The notes under the pieces: model-generated
Seen by the model: only the letters and a program-made list of their open reading frames with translations
Databases searched by the model: none
Told to the model about the DNA's origin: nothing
In this document: positions 21,801 through 33,604 of the stretch, in pieces
How positions within the stretch are numbered: position 1 is the first letter of the stretch
Layout of the letters: each line of letters opens with the position of its first letter
Position numbers and translations under genes: made by a program
Assembly (NCBI GenBank): GCA_947044365.1
Contig: OX345650.1
Coordinates: 3,287,373-3,351,372, forward strand
Reading direction: 5' to 3'
DNA from: Petrosia ficiformis
Taxonomy: Eukaryota > Porifera > Demospongiae > Haplosclerida > Petrosiidae
DNA length: 64,000 nucleotides

Positions 21801-24346
21801 CTCTCATCCATGAGTTGTATCCTGGAATGGAAGAACGTGGTCTCAATCCTGGTCCAGGAGTGCAACAGAAAGTTCCCTGTTACGAGTGTATAAAGATGAA
21901 GCGTTCTTTACCATTTGAGTTTCGTGTCGATGAATACATGTCCATAATAACCAGCAATCGATTGAATATTGAGTGTGCATACGACAGCAAAAACCCCAGC
22001 AATAACCACTCTGTCTCACTTGACGATATCATGCCTGATCTACTTCTGCATGATCTTGATGAGGGGTTTCTCCTAAAAACAGAAGAAATAACGTACCAAG
22101 AAGACAATGACTCACTTCTTGGAGAATATGCATTTAGCAAATTCTATAGAGGGAAGTTTCAAAGGAAGAATGTTGCCATCAAGAAGTATCTTGCTAGGAC
22201 AGAAGATGCCTTCAATGAGTTACGAAATGAAGCTAAAATGTTAAAAAAGTCACACCATCCTTGTCTGGTTTGTCTTGTTGGAGTTAGTGTGCATCCTTTG
22301 ATGGCTCTGGTTTTGGAAGAAGCACCTATGGGTACCCTCGACATGCATCTAATCACAAAACCTATCCCAATAGCGAGGGTTGTCATCTTTCGTATAGCTG
22401 CCCAAGTTGCTGCCGCTGTAAGGTTTCTTCACCAGCATGGCATCATCTATCGTGATTTGAAAGCGTGTAATGTGCTATTGTGGTCTCTTGATGAGAGATC
22501 TCTTTGTCATTGTAAAGTAGCAAATTTTGATATTGCCACCCAATTGTCCCCACTTGGTGCTACTGGTATTCAAGGGACTAAGGGAGGATTCCTTGCTCCC
22601 GAAGTTCTTTTCATTGGTAGGTTCAGACCCATTTACAGTCATAAAGCAGATATATTTTCTTTTGGTATGTTGCTGTATCAAATGATAGCTCGTCGTTATC
22701 CATTTCATAATGTCCAACCAGTTAAAATTGACCCCACAGTTGTTCGAGGGGAGAGACCCTCAGTTATCGACATTCCTGTGGCAGAAACTGGCTTTTACTA
22801 CTTGACAAGATTGATGAAATACTGTTGGGAAGATAAGCCTGAGAAAAGACCAGAAACAGATGAATTGATAGCCAGACTTTCAAACGTTATTGTCCAGTCA
22901 GTAATGGGTGTGCAGCCACTCCATAGTCACTTTTCTCTTCGTTTGGGATGTGCCATCATTCCTCGTAATTACACTAAGGCCAATGTGAACAATGAACAAA
23001 GCAGTGAATTATGGATATGTTGTGATAGTTCAGAAGGAACCGAGTTAAACATATACGACACGAATCAGATGATTAAAATAAATAAGAATTTCATAGAAGA
23101 GAATCAAGTTCAATGTATGTGTGTGTGTGGTGATCATGTTTGGGTGTGTTCACGAACTGGTGTTAAATGTGGTGTGATTGATGTATTTAATAGTTTATCC
23201 GGAGAGCTTGTGCATAATATACGTATGAGAGAGAATACAATATGTTGTATCACCACTGCTAATGATTATGTGTATGTGGGTACTCTTGAGGGATATGTGT
23301 TTGCATTTCCCCATGATTTGAAAGCTCTTCAAGCAAATGAACCTCCTCGATATCAATTCATCTCTGAGAATGCAATTGAAGGTATTACAGCCACACGAAA
23401 ACATGTTTGGGTTTCACATACCAGGTTTATGTTCTTCCTTAACTTGGAATCCTTGAGAATGGAACATCAGTTGACATGTAGTTCACACAAAGTAGATTTC
23501 ATTGGCTCCTTGTGTTTATCAGAAGAAACCAATATTGTCTGGAGCGCTCATCTCGGTGGAAGTGTTATCTCAGCTTGGAATGCAGAGGAAGAAACCCACA
23601 TGTATGATATAAATGCTAGTCAAGCGCTCCTCAATGTTGAGACAGGACATAATTACCAAGATCATGATGCTATCATGACATGCATGACTCCCGCATTGGA
23701 TACTGTGTGGGTTGGCATGGCAACAGGTCACATACTGGTCTTCCATAATACTGACTTGCTGCATTACGTACGTCCTTATAAGGAATATATCTGTTTTCTC
23801 GTTCCTATTCCTTGTGAGGGTCCCACACACAAAGAAAAATGTATGGTAGTTAGCGGAGCAAAATGTTTCCAGTCTCCAGTGCAAGAATTCCCAACACAGT
23901 TGCCAGCAAGCGAAGATAAGAAAGGACAACCAATTCCACAGTCTGGTGTATTGATTCTATGGGAAGCTTTCTCAGGAGAAACTTTACGACAGATGAAGGA
24001 TGTGGAATCAGAAGCTCCTGGATATCTTGAAAACCATACAACTGTTGCTAGAATGGTCCGTCTGTTGAACTTCAAAGACGACACTCGTATACTTGATGAA
24101 ACTTCGCATAGACCACTTTCGTCATTTATTGATAATCATTGTTTGAATTCCATCGGTGATGATGAACTTCGGAGGTCTATACTGACACAATCACTGGCTG
24201 ATCAAACATCCCTTCTTCCAAACCAACTAATTGACTCAAACCTCATGGAGGGGACACTTCATGTTTCTCCTGAACCAATGCACAACTCAGACACTGAAGG
24301 TTTGCCGTTCTCCTTAGAGGTAGATGCTCAACGATTGAAGTCGTGA
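17644..24346 (+). CDS. ROCO family protein B: tandem duplicate of ROCO A
   Basis: Five exons (17644-17721, 17777-18110, 18903-19207, 19358-19651, 19778-24346) give about 1859 aa, with exon lengths 2-4 identical to copy A. The start could be 17644 or the second Met at 17650, which matches copy A. Domain order is the same: ankyrin, LRR, Roc (GNSDRGKTT at about 501, WDFGGREE, THLD), COR, kinase, propeller. The kinase has lost its glycine loop (GEYAFSKFYRG instead of GEGCFGDIYRG), keeps VAIK (Lys1139) and YRDLK (Asp1230), and has NFD in place of DFG (Asn1253). A catalytically weak or dead kinase is likely. The propeller half is nearly identical to copy A, whereas the kinase N-lobe has diverged. 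The ORF ends early: 10 bp present in copy A just before the end are missing, shifting the frame into TGA, and most of the PB1-like segment downstream is deleted. Confidence 0.88.
18339..18385. repeat. Perfect hairpin in ROCO B intron 2
   Basis: 22-bp arms (18339-18360 and 18364-18385) pair perfectly around a 3-nt loop. The corresponding intron of copy A lacks it, so it arose after duplication or was lost from copy A. Confidence 0.8.
18856..18884. repeat. (AT)n microsatellite
   Basis: A pure AT run just upstream of the acceptor of ROCO B exon 3. Copy A has a shorter, interrupted AT stretch at the same place. Confidence 0.85.
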
Positions 24347-24472
24347 AACAACCAACTCCATCAAGAGCTCATACAAACACGATTTTGGAGGAGTTGAATT
24401 AAATACACAAGACAAATTTGAAATATTCCTCAAGCACCTTAACAGACTAAAAGTTTTATTAACACCACTGTA
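24347..24472 (+). pseudogene. Remnant of the ROCO B C-terminal PB1-like segment
   Basis: Follows the ROCO B stop. It matches the start (gctcatacaaacac) and the end (ttgaattaaatacacaag onward) of the copy A segment 16958-17245, but lacks about 150 bp between them. The join falls at 'ggaggag|ttgaatt'. The domain cannot be restored by a frame correction alone, so it is truly lost in this copy. Confidence 0.7.
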
Positions 24473-24732
24473 GTTTGGTGACTGACATTTACTATTAAAT
24501 TATTTTGTGTTATTACTCGCTCATTTGTATTGTTAATTTTTTGTACACAAGAAAAGTTTAGTTTTTTTTATAATAGTCTGCAACATGTAGCACTATTTCT
24601 AGTTGTGATCTTTTGTTTTAAAGTAGAGTATTCTCTGGAGTCATTAGTGCAAGATGTTATATAAATAGTGCTGTACATGTGAAACCCAGGTAACTGATTC
24701 AGATTAGGATAGGTTTATTAAATTACCTGAAG

Positions 24733-24866
24733 GAGAGCAGTTTACACTTGCAAATAGTGATGGCTCTAAAGGATTTGACAAACCTCTGAAACCAAGAAAA
24801 GTTATTGCCAATATAACAACACCCATGCAAGAACTGGAATTGCTCATTAATGAACAAATGACCTCC
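24733..24866 (+). pseudogene. Decayed fragment of a hAT transposase gene
   Basis: Matches about 9098-9246 of the hAT-derived gene, sharing 'tctaaa-g-atttgac-aacctctga-accaag' and 'ataacaacacccatgcaaga', with internal deletions and no open frame. It lies just downstream of ROCO B, while the full gene lies just upstream of ROCO A. Confidence 0.75.
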
Positions 24867-25195
24867 AAAATTCCAGTGTCATACCATGTAGAGGGTCAGG
24901 TCCAGCTTATACCCCCCACACCCCTTACAATATCAGTCAAAATACAAGTAAGATTAAAGTAATTCCAAGTTACTAAATGTAGTCCATATAAGCAGGTAAT
25001 ACTCAATTGGTGCAGTAACTCTATGACTTCCTATTCGACCTGTATATGAAATAGAAACAATTATATTAATCAGGCTAAGTTAGGAATGTTCATTTTCTGG
25101 GGATTTTGTAACTACACTGAATCCGAATGTTAACGGTTTTGTGTTTAGATATTTGTGAACATGCAGCAGAGAATTTCTTCTCTCTCAATATATAG

Positions 25196-25564
25196 TAGGG
25201 CTGGAACGGATACCGGATAATTATCCACGAACTAAACATCCAGATCTGTTTATTTGTATCAGGGTACCCGTTTAACATGTTTGTGCATACACAAAAACCA
25301 AATTGCAATAAAACAGCATTTGATAAGTAGTGTCTTGCTCCTTATTACCAGCTTTTTTGGCTTGTAAAGTGCAGAATAATCTGTAGAAACACCAATGCTG
25401 CTTGTATAAACATCTATTGTACTTGATTACAGCAAAAAGGTGAGGTCATACTTTATATTTTAGTGCAAAGACATCATGAATTTGTAGGAGCAATTTTCCG
25501 GGTACCCAACAGTTATTGTGAACAGAAATCCGGATAGTAAAAGACAGGATTCGTTCCAGCTCTA
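25196..25564 (+). mobile_element. hAT-like MITE (TAGGGCTGGAACGGAT ends)
   Basis: A 369-bp element with inverted ends TAGGGCTGGAACGGAT and ATTCGTTCCAGCTCTA, and inner CCGGATA motifs repeated in inverse. The flanks do not give a clean 8-bp duplication. The TAGGGCTG start matches the element at 7312-7653, which does have one. No ORF. Confidence 0.75.
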
Positions 25565-25566
25565 AT

Positions 25567-25913
25567 ACAGTACATTGCAAAAAAAAACTTGCAAGTTCAC
25601 AAGAGAGCTGTGCGCAATTGTTCACAATATGTTTGCAATGCATTCGTGCATATAAATGCTCACGTATCTCTCACATGAAATGACAAAAAAAACATATGCA
25701 CACACCTCGACTACTACTATTAATCTAAACCACTATATTAAGGTCTGACACCACCTCTTTTGAAGGCCACATGCACACAATATATAAGCATGGAGTGTTT
25801 CGAGTGAAGTTGTGGAGTAACGACAAAATTTTAATATTGGAAAAAAAATGCACTCATTTGCAGCTCTCTCAAGATATCACGAAAAACTTGTAACTTTTGT
25901 TGCAATGTACTGT
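25567..25913 (+). mobile_element. MITE family M2, copy 1
   Basis: Bounded by inverted repeats ACAGTACATTGCAAAAA and TTTTGTTGCAATGTACTGT. It shares its interior ('tctgacaccacctc', 'gctctctcaag') with 26410-26642. It abuts the hAT-like MITE that ends at 25564. The ORF of 67 codons that starts inside it has no recognisable protein character. The superfamily is undetermined. Confidence 0.75.
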
Positions 25914-26409
25914 CTTGATAATTTGTGTGGGTTATTTATGACTGGAACACCAGTTCCAAGATGTGATAGATTTGATCAAAATATTGGAACTCTAATGTAC
26001 ACTGAACAATATTTATACAAAAAACAAAAGAATAAGAGGGCAAGAGCATGAACAACAATAATAAGGACTAAAAGGTACAAAACTAAGGACATATATTAAT
26101 CTGCACTTGTCAAAACCTATTAACATAAACACAAAGTCTTATATACTAAATAAGATTAAAAGTCAAACTTCCTTTAGAATTTCATTACTACACAAGACAG
26201 GTACACAAATACACATCAATATAAAATTACACACATCGTCATTGTTTCTGAAAGGATAGTGGAATCGAGCCAGAGAAAAAGAAACTTACTCCACCTGTAA
26301 GAGAAATGTAGATCTCTAATGATGTGGTTCTATTCTCTTTGTGTGTAGAAACCCCGTTGCCCATCTATCAAAAAAGAGGAAGAAACATTTGCAAAACCCT
26401 CATGGAAAA

Positions 26410-26642
26410 ACAGTACATTACAAAAAAAAGCTCTCAATTCTCAATATGTTGCGATGCATCCGCACATATCTCTTGCATATGCACACACATTGACTAAACC
26501 ACATACTGAAATCTGACACCACCTCATTTGAAAACCACACAATATAAACAAAAGTGAAGGTCATGGGAGTAAACAATTAGCACTCATTAGTGGCTCTCTC
26601 AAGCTATATCATGCAAAACTAAGTTTTTTTGCAATGTACTGT
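26410..26642 (+). mobile_element. MITE family M2, copy 2
   Basis: Same ends as copy 1 (ACAGTACATTACAAAAA and TTTTTTTGCAATGTACTGT) and the same interior, but about 110 bp shorter. Confidence 0.75.
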
Positions 26643-29116
26643 ATATACACATGTAGGTTTCATCACTTAAAGAGATAGCAGAAAAACTGAAGCTGTCAGT
26701 TGATTAACTTTTCACAAAGGAGCTCAGTCAGCCAAGGGATTGTCATCATGACTATAAAACATCAGAGACTCTAGTCTGTTATGTCATCATTGCTCCTATC
26801 AAGTACAATTACATCATCAAAACATAAAATGTTGCATTTTACAGGTGGAATATATATCAGAAATAATTGTTAATTTTCATCAAAAAGTGTGATGAACACT
26901 AATTACTTAGCTCACATAAAAATTTGGACCCACAGTACATCGACAAAAATAACTTATGTGGAATCAAGGTTGGCCAGTATTGACTAATATAGTACGAGTA
27001 TTTTTAAATAGAATATAGCAATACAACTAAATACCGTCTAACCATATGTTTCTATGATTGGTCACACCCACAAACGTTTTAGGCATCAAACAATGCCTGA
27101 AACACCACTAACAACTCATTCAGACTTCTACAATACTAGATCTATATGTAAAACTTACTTTTTTTTTTAACAATGGGAAACCCCTTAATTACAGCAAATT
27201 AAGGGGTTTCCCATAAAACCGACCTAGTTAGTATTAATCTAATATTGGCTGTACTTAATTTTAAAAATTGCGATTGAGTATCAGAGATTTTTCTGGGCTC
27301 AATACAATATTCCTTCAATCCCACCAGTGTTGCTGCTAAGAAATTACATGTGTGTGTCAAATTGTTATGTTTTTCTGTCTGACCCAGTTGACAAGATTAT
27401 GTTGCATCACACAATAACTGGAATGCATCAAAACAATACAACAATTACATAAATATATATATTATACATTTCATACACCTATTAAAGTCTGTCACTTTCA
27501 CTTCCTGACTCTGAGTGAGACTCTAAGGCAAAGAAGCAAATCTATTTTAGCTGCTTTGGATCACGGGAACAGGTAAGGACAGTAGAACACGTAGCCATTT
27601 CAGAAAATGCCCAATCTAAAGTTAATTAATTTTCTGAAAATAAATAACAATGGCGCATCAGAGCACTGATCACTGCATCTGGAATTGCTTAGAGAGCATC
27701 AGAGGTGCGCCATACGAGCTTAGCAACAACACTGAATCCCACCCCTGTACACAAACTACATTTAATGTATCAAGTATATGCTACAAACCTCTTGTTCCAA
27801 GATGTACAATGTACATGTATCAACTCGATTAATCTTTAATTCACCCTGCATTTCAGGGAAAAAATCACTATTAACACTTGTATAATTAGAAATCAGAAAA
27901 TCCAATACCCCACAATCAAAGTTTTTCAGGAGGGGAGAAGGAATCACTTGTGCAAGAATTTTAAACTGCCATTGAACAACTACCAAATTATGATTTTAAA
28001 ATCCCTCATGTCTATTTTGAACAAATGGCCTCCTAAGAAATTGACAGATAACAGGTTAAGGAAACAACGCAAGTGTTCCTTAGCTGGTATTCATGCCTTA
28101 TCTCAAAAGGCTTGTTTAGTATGGTGCTGAACCATTCCACTTTTCAGTGTCAAACAGAGTATGCTAAATGTATCATGGTTGCCAGCTGTTACTCTGAATG
28201 TTGGTGAATCATAAAAACAATTGAAAAGCAATTTATTTTAAGCCATAAAAATGTTGTTTATTGGCTGAAGTATATCCACTCCAATTCTACTAAAAGCAAA
28301 GGAAGTACTACAGCCAACTCTACTGGCTTCACCTTGGCCCAGTTAGTATAGTCTGTCCACACAGACCTCCATGCCTAACAAGCAGACAGTCTGGAACAGT
28401 TGATTCAAATTCTTGGTCCAACTGTCACATGTGCAAACCAACTATCCTCATTTTGAAGTGCAAAGAACCTTTCATGCTTGCACCAAGAGTTTGAAGTACA
28501 TGTACAATGTACCTTTTTGACCATAGGACGTAGCAGTGTGGGGATGAGACCAAATTAGAGTACAGTTAGCTTGTACTCTTACATACACATACACAGGACC
28601 ACTTCCATGAATAGCTTTATGCCCTATGAAGAACACTGATTGTACAAAATTTAATTGGCATTTTTAGAATTCTCCTCAACAGTCAGGTGTCTAAAAATCT
28701 AAAATTGTGTTCATAATATAACCATCAGGCATCAAAACACATTTCATCAAACATGACTTCAGAACAGGTCTGTGTTGTGATCATCACATGGTTTTGCCAA
28801 TTAAAAAGTTATATATAACAGGTTCAAAGGTGTACATAACACATGACATGTACAGAACTGTGCATATGCATACACATGTACGTACATATACTAACCTCAA
28901 ATGTCTGATGTAATAATTAAACATGACATCATGTCAACAGTGCACTGGGAGGACCCCTGTAATATAATTAATTCAATTATGTACAAGTAGTACTTGCATC
29001 CTAAAATAAACAAATAACACTATAATAATATATGTACATGTAACAAGTATAGTAAAAAAAAAACATTAAGATTTCAAATGTTGTTCACTTTTTGCATTTG
29101 GAATAGATAGATATGA
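26643..29116. other. Non-coding stretch without recognised genes
   Basis: Only short chance ORFs (for example 27650-27832), none with a recognisable protein motif. It contains one strong hairpin (27173-27214) and several ACATGTAC tracts. Nothing else is supported. Confidence 0.5.
27173..27214. repeat. Perfect 18-bp hairpin
   Basis: ATGGGAAACCCCTTAATT (27173-27190) and its exact inverse (27197-27214) surround a 6-nt loop. It lies in gene-poor DNA, preceded by a T run. Confidence 0.85.
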
Positions 29117-30178
29117 CAGGGTTTCATTTAGGGGGGGGGGTGGGGGGGCATTCGCCCCCCCCCTTGGGAATTTGGTTGCCCAAAAATATTTTTAATGTTA
29201 ATAGTTAGCTGAATACAACTCAAAAAAAAAAAAACAACAAAACTTAACCTTTAGAGCACTGAGCCTGTTTTTCCAAAATTCTTTCCATTTCCAACACTGG
29301 CGACTCTATTTCGGGTGGCCACCGTTCACTTTCTCTACCCTAAACTTGGCTCCTTTTCCGACATGGAGTATTACTTCCACCAACTTGCTTACCGGGACTC
29401 GAAAGTCCCCAAGCGCTTCGTAGGATCAAATCAAATGCAGTGCTCTCCCTCTTTTGACTGGAACTGGGGCTAACAAAATGACCCCACTGCATGTTGGCAC
29501 CAGCTACACCCACGATTTCAGGTTTCACAGCAAGGAAAATGCCTCAGGTACCCACCAGAGTGCGTGAGCGTGGTCAAAAAATGCAAAATTCGGCAGCAGC
29601 AAGGGGGCTGCGCCCCCTTTGAACTTTTTTAAGAGGGGGACACCCCCTTTAAAATTCCCCCCGTAATTGTTATTTAGGCCAAAGGGCGGCCGAAAAACCA
29701 TCAACGTTTTTAGCCACGTTCATCAGCTTGTGCCTGATGCCAATTACAAGCATTTGGACAGCTTCGTGTAGCTAGGAACAGGCGGCGAACCACGTAGGGG
29801 TGAAATGTCACATATATGTGAGTGTGTGACATCAGTGCTCTAAGGGTTAAGTAGTTCAACCTAAACTGCTATTCTTATACTCTTTCTGTTCCATACATCT
29901 ACAATGTCTTCAAGGTCACTCTGTCAGTTTGTCTGGGGACTCAATCTTGGGTTTAGATTCCAAAAATAGTATCTCAAACAGTTACATCATTGTGGTCTGA
30001 AAATGCACCAGAAATGACCTCAGAGAGTCTAACACCCCAAAACTCCCTGGGGGAGCATGCCCCCAGACCCCCCTACACAATTGCTGTGCAGACCACACCA
30101 ACCCTATACATCGCCCCCCCAAAGTTCTCAGCATTCAAAATTTGCCCCCCCTTGGCAATTTTTCTAAATGAAAGCCTG
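29117..30178 (+). mobile_element. Inverted-repeat element with G-rich ends, containing a second element
   Basis: Begins CAGGGTTTCATTTAG and ends CTAAATGAAAGCCTG (14 of 15 pair). Just inside are G-run and C-run blocks that pair with each other (29132-29162 and near 30115-30155). The flanks share GATATG, but a clean 8-bp duplication is not visible. A piggyBac-like element (29244-29850) sits inside. The CAGGG start suggests hAT; this is tentative. Confidence 0.6.
29244..29850 (+). mobile_element. piggyBac-like non-autonomous element
   Basis: Flanked by TTAA on both sides. The ends are TTAACCTTTAGAGCACTGA and the inverse of TTAACCCTTAGAGCACTGA. TTAA targets and a CCC(T) start are typical of piggyBac. 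It contains a GGGGGCTGCGCCCCC hairpin near 29610. Its right half resembles 59612-59862. No transposase ORF. Confidence 0.8.
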
Positions 30179-31591
30179 GATATGTGTACTTGTTCTTCCC
30201 AAATACCAATTTTAGTGGACACATGTCTCTTGTCCTATTTGCAGTTAAACATATACATGTAATAGCACTCAGTATGTGTTTGACAACTTCAATAATTACA
30301 TCATATAATCAGAGCGACCCGAAGAATGTTCATCACAGTGCTCCAGTACATATAGAAATCCTGTACAGTACATACATTGCATGTTGCTCACTTTTAGTAT
30401 GAACATTCATCCCCCAAGTTTGATATGGGATTATACCCTCACATGTACATGTAATATGTATACAGTAGTACATGTACTAGTAATGATGTCATCACATTCC
30501 TGTAGAAAAATGTACAATATCAACAAAAATACCACATCAACAATAGATCATTTACACGTCATTACAATTTTATCTGACACAAGAACACCTCCTTATTTAC
30601 ATGCCTTGTTTCATTATGAAGTTATAGAGTATACTGGTAATCATGTATTAACATATGACATTAAACTATACACTATGACTGAAATTGCGAAGATCAGGCT
30701 TTTGGGATATTTATTAATTTTGAGAAATGAGTGAAAATAGACAGTTATGCCTTACTTGGGCAATCATTGTTTTACTACATAAAAAGCTTCAATAACATCT
30801 TATCTACTATGTATTCAGTCATACCATCAGAGAGAGGTTTGGAGACATCTCTGTGCTTTGCTAGCCACTCCTAAAAAGTTACTTTTAATGATTAAATAAT
30901 TGATTTAATTTCCCCAAAATGAGACTACTAATCCTTTGCTGTAGCTTTGTCTTTTGCTTGATTGGGATGCATCATACATAATTCTAGAGCTACATTTTTG
31001 TAATTGAATACTCTATTAAAGTAATACAAAAAAATCAATTTTGAAATTTAATATGTAATCCTGGTTTTTGCAAATCTGGTCACAATTAAATGTATTACAT
31101 GTACATACAATCTAAATTTGGAAGCCCTTGTGAATGTGGGTATGCCCCAATACCAACAACAGTGGATGGCAGCCTTTAAAAAGCTACATGTACATGTAGT
31201 ACAATTCGTAAACAAAAGTTCACATAAAAATTGATTCAAAGCTTTACTTGTTATTTGTGCTCAGGCAATGTAGGTAAGTAATATTTGTCGTCATGAACAA
31301 TTGCAATGTATTGTTCAGATCTTCTCGACGAATAACATCATTGCACAGTAACAATTCTGATCTGATCAGAACAGGCAGAAAATATGTAAAACAAAAACAT
31401 TCACTTACACATGTACCAAAATGTGAATTCCTTTGTATCTTGATACATTATATCTGTTACAAAAAAAAACACAGCTTAACAATGACATTCTTTTAGTGCT
31501 GTTTATTACGATAATGACCACTCTTAGCTGTTGTCTAGTTTCTTGCAATTTGGTTTACACTAAAATATTAGGGTTACAAAAACAATATTAG
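30179..31591. other. Non-coding stretch without recognised genes
   Basis: Three short plus-strand ORFs (30184-30734) overlap ACATGT-rich DNA and show no conserved protein features. Nothing else is seen. Confidence 0.5.
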
Positions 31592-32221
31592 TTAACCCTT
31601 TGAACGCGTTAGTTTATTAATGTTACTATGCACTAAACGCGGATGGTGTAATAATGACTTATTCATAAGCTTTGTTAGCTCTGTATTGTATTGATTGCTA
31701 TAAATTCTATAAATAAATGAAATCTATTTATAGAACAGGAAGTTTTCATTAAAAAACCCACAACATTATCAGATGGCTTCCTCTCAATTCCTTCGTGATT
31801 TTTACCGTTTTTGTTGTAGCTCGAGATTTGGCTTTTGTATCTACACAGTTGTATGCTCGCCCCAAATGAAGTGATTCTACAGAAGCTAGATGTCTCCTCC
31901 AGCTATAGTGTAAGTTATAGCTAGCTATTCCCAGCAGGTAAGTCAGGACAAGCGTTCACTTTCTAGAAAAGTGGGCGTCGACCGTCTCCTTCGTCGAGTC
32001 TGTCTGCTCACAGTATTTCATGGAAGTAACACAGTTGTTTAAACGTGGTAGGTACTTAGTTATAAGCCAGATACAGATGTATGGAAAGTTTGAAACAGTT
32101 CTAAAATATTTTAAGGCTTGTTTGAAGTCGCTAAACATTATGCGCATATATATATGCGCATCGCGTTTAATTAAAGGGAAAGTTGCGCATATATATATGC
32201 GCATCGCGCTCAAAGGGTTAA
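31592..32221 (+). mobile_element. piggyBac-like non-autonomous element inside an M1 MITE
   Basis: Starts TTAACCCTTTGAACGCG and ends with the inverse of TTAACCCTTTGAGCGCG, with TTAA at both edges. Near the right end the palindrome GCGCATATATATATGCGC occurs twice (about 32142-32161 and 32183-32204). The sequences on both sides (about 31550-31591 and 32222-32370) together match family M1 at 2946-3221, so it inserted at a TTAA within an M1 copy. Confidence 0.8.
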
Positions 32222-32379
32222 CTAAAGAAAACTGCCCATTTTTCATTTTAGTTAGTTATAGTTACTGCAACAGACTTGTAATTTAGTTATACATGTCTCG
32301 ATACATGTAGTTTAGTTAATTAAAAGGCCTTGCTGAAAGGGGTTTTAGTTATAGTTCTACTAACTAAGACACCAACCCT

Positions 32380-32990
32380 TTTTTTAAAAACCTAATGTTA
32401 GCCTCAGTGTGCAAGAGGTTGTTTTCAGCACAACAGTACTCAGTTATATGCTTGTCTATAGTATACATCACTGGCTAACAAAAACAAACATAAGTGGTAT
32501 CTTCTATGTATGCATTACAATATTACATACTTGTAACAACGTACAAGAAATATCCACTCTTCACCCTCTTGTGTAAAACCCTAATAACCAGCTCCTCGCG
32601 AAATTGAAGAATCTCTAACTATCATAATAAAAAAAAAAAAGAAACATGAAAGTACATGTATTTGCAAACACAAGAATTTCACAATAATAATAATAATAAA
32701 TAGCCTCAGCAAATAATAAAAAGGTTGTTCATCAATAGAACAATATTCAGTCATATGCTTGTCGAATTAACATCACAGGCGTCTAAAGAAGCAAGATGTA
32801 AAGAGATGAAACTTACTAAGTTACTATTCTCACTTCACGTTCTGACTGAGTAAATCCACATGATTCTGACAATGCACATGCGCAGTAAAATTAAAAATTA
32901 GAACCGATGGAGAGGCAAAACGATAACAAACGTCCATTAATCGTGGGCGTGACCACAAAATTGCTGAATCGTTGTGCAAGACACGAGACA
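32380..32990 (+). other. Region upstream of MAPKAPK5
   Basis: No ORF or element recognised. Contains a short poly(A) run and an (ATA)n stretch. It probably carries promoter sequence for the kinase gene near its right end; no specific motif can be assigned. Confidence 0.4.
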
Positions 32991-32999
32991 TAAACGACT

Positions 33000-33576
33000 T
33001 TAAAACGGCGTTGCATCAGCCATTTCTGGGTCCTTCCCTTCTAGAGAGAAAGATTATAAGTAGGCTGATTCTGATAGCCAGTCTATCAGTTTTGAACGGA
33101 CCTACTCAATTTAACTAACTACGGGTAATCGGTGCTGTAGCTGTTGTGGTAGGTAAGTATGTTTAGACTAAACCCCTTGACCTCATAACTATTGTAACAG
33201 CTTGTTTGCCTGTATATAATTATATACAATATTATATCTGTTGTATTATTGTAAATTATCTAAGTCCTATATATTGTGTGTGAATTTTAATACTTGTAAG
33301 GCCCTTTAAAGAATATTTTAGCCATTTAAAAACAGCTGATAGTATTAAGAAAACATTCTTGTGATAATTGTATACAAACGAGTGAAGATGTTTGTTTGAG
33401 AATAGAAGGATGAATATTATTGTAATGCTAACCAGGCAACTTTTCATTAACTGGTCAGTGAATTGCCTTATACTGCAATATCATGGGTTTACAGGGTTGT
33501 TTGGGAAAAAATATGTCTCTCTGTTTGTTTTTTGTTATGTCATATGATAATCCTATGTTTATGTTTCTGCCAACAG
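33000..33576 (+). other. Likely 5' UTR exon and intron of MAPKAPK5
   Basis: A strong donor (AG|GTAAGT) ends a putative leader exon at 33152. A matching acceptor (CAACAG) lies at 33576, 28 bp before the start codon at 33605. The transcription start is not known and the left limit is a guess. Confidence 0.4.
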
Positions 33577-33604
33577 ACAAAATAAAAAGTCAACCAAACC
33601 AGAA

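Noticed and set aside
25848..26051. Possible small gene of 67 codons
   Set aside because: Begins inside a MITE and shows no recognisable motif, signal peptide or splice support.
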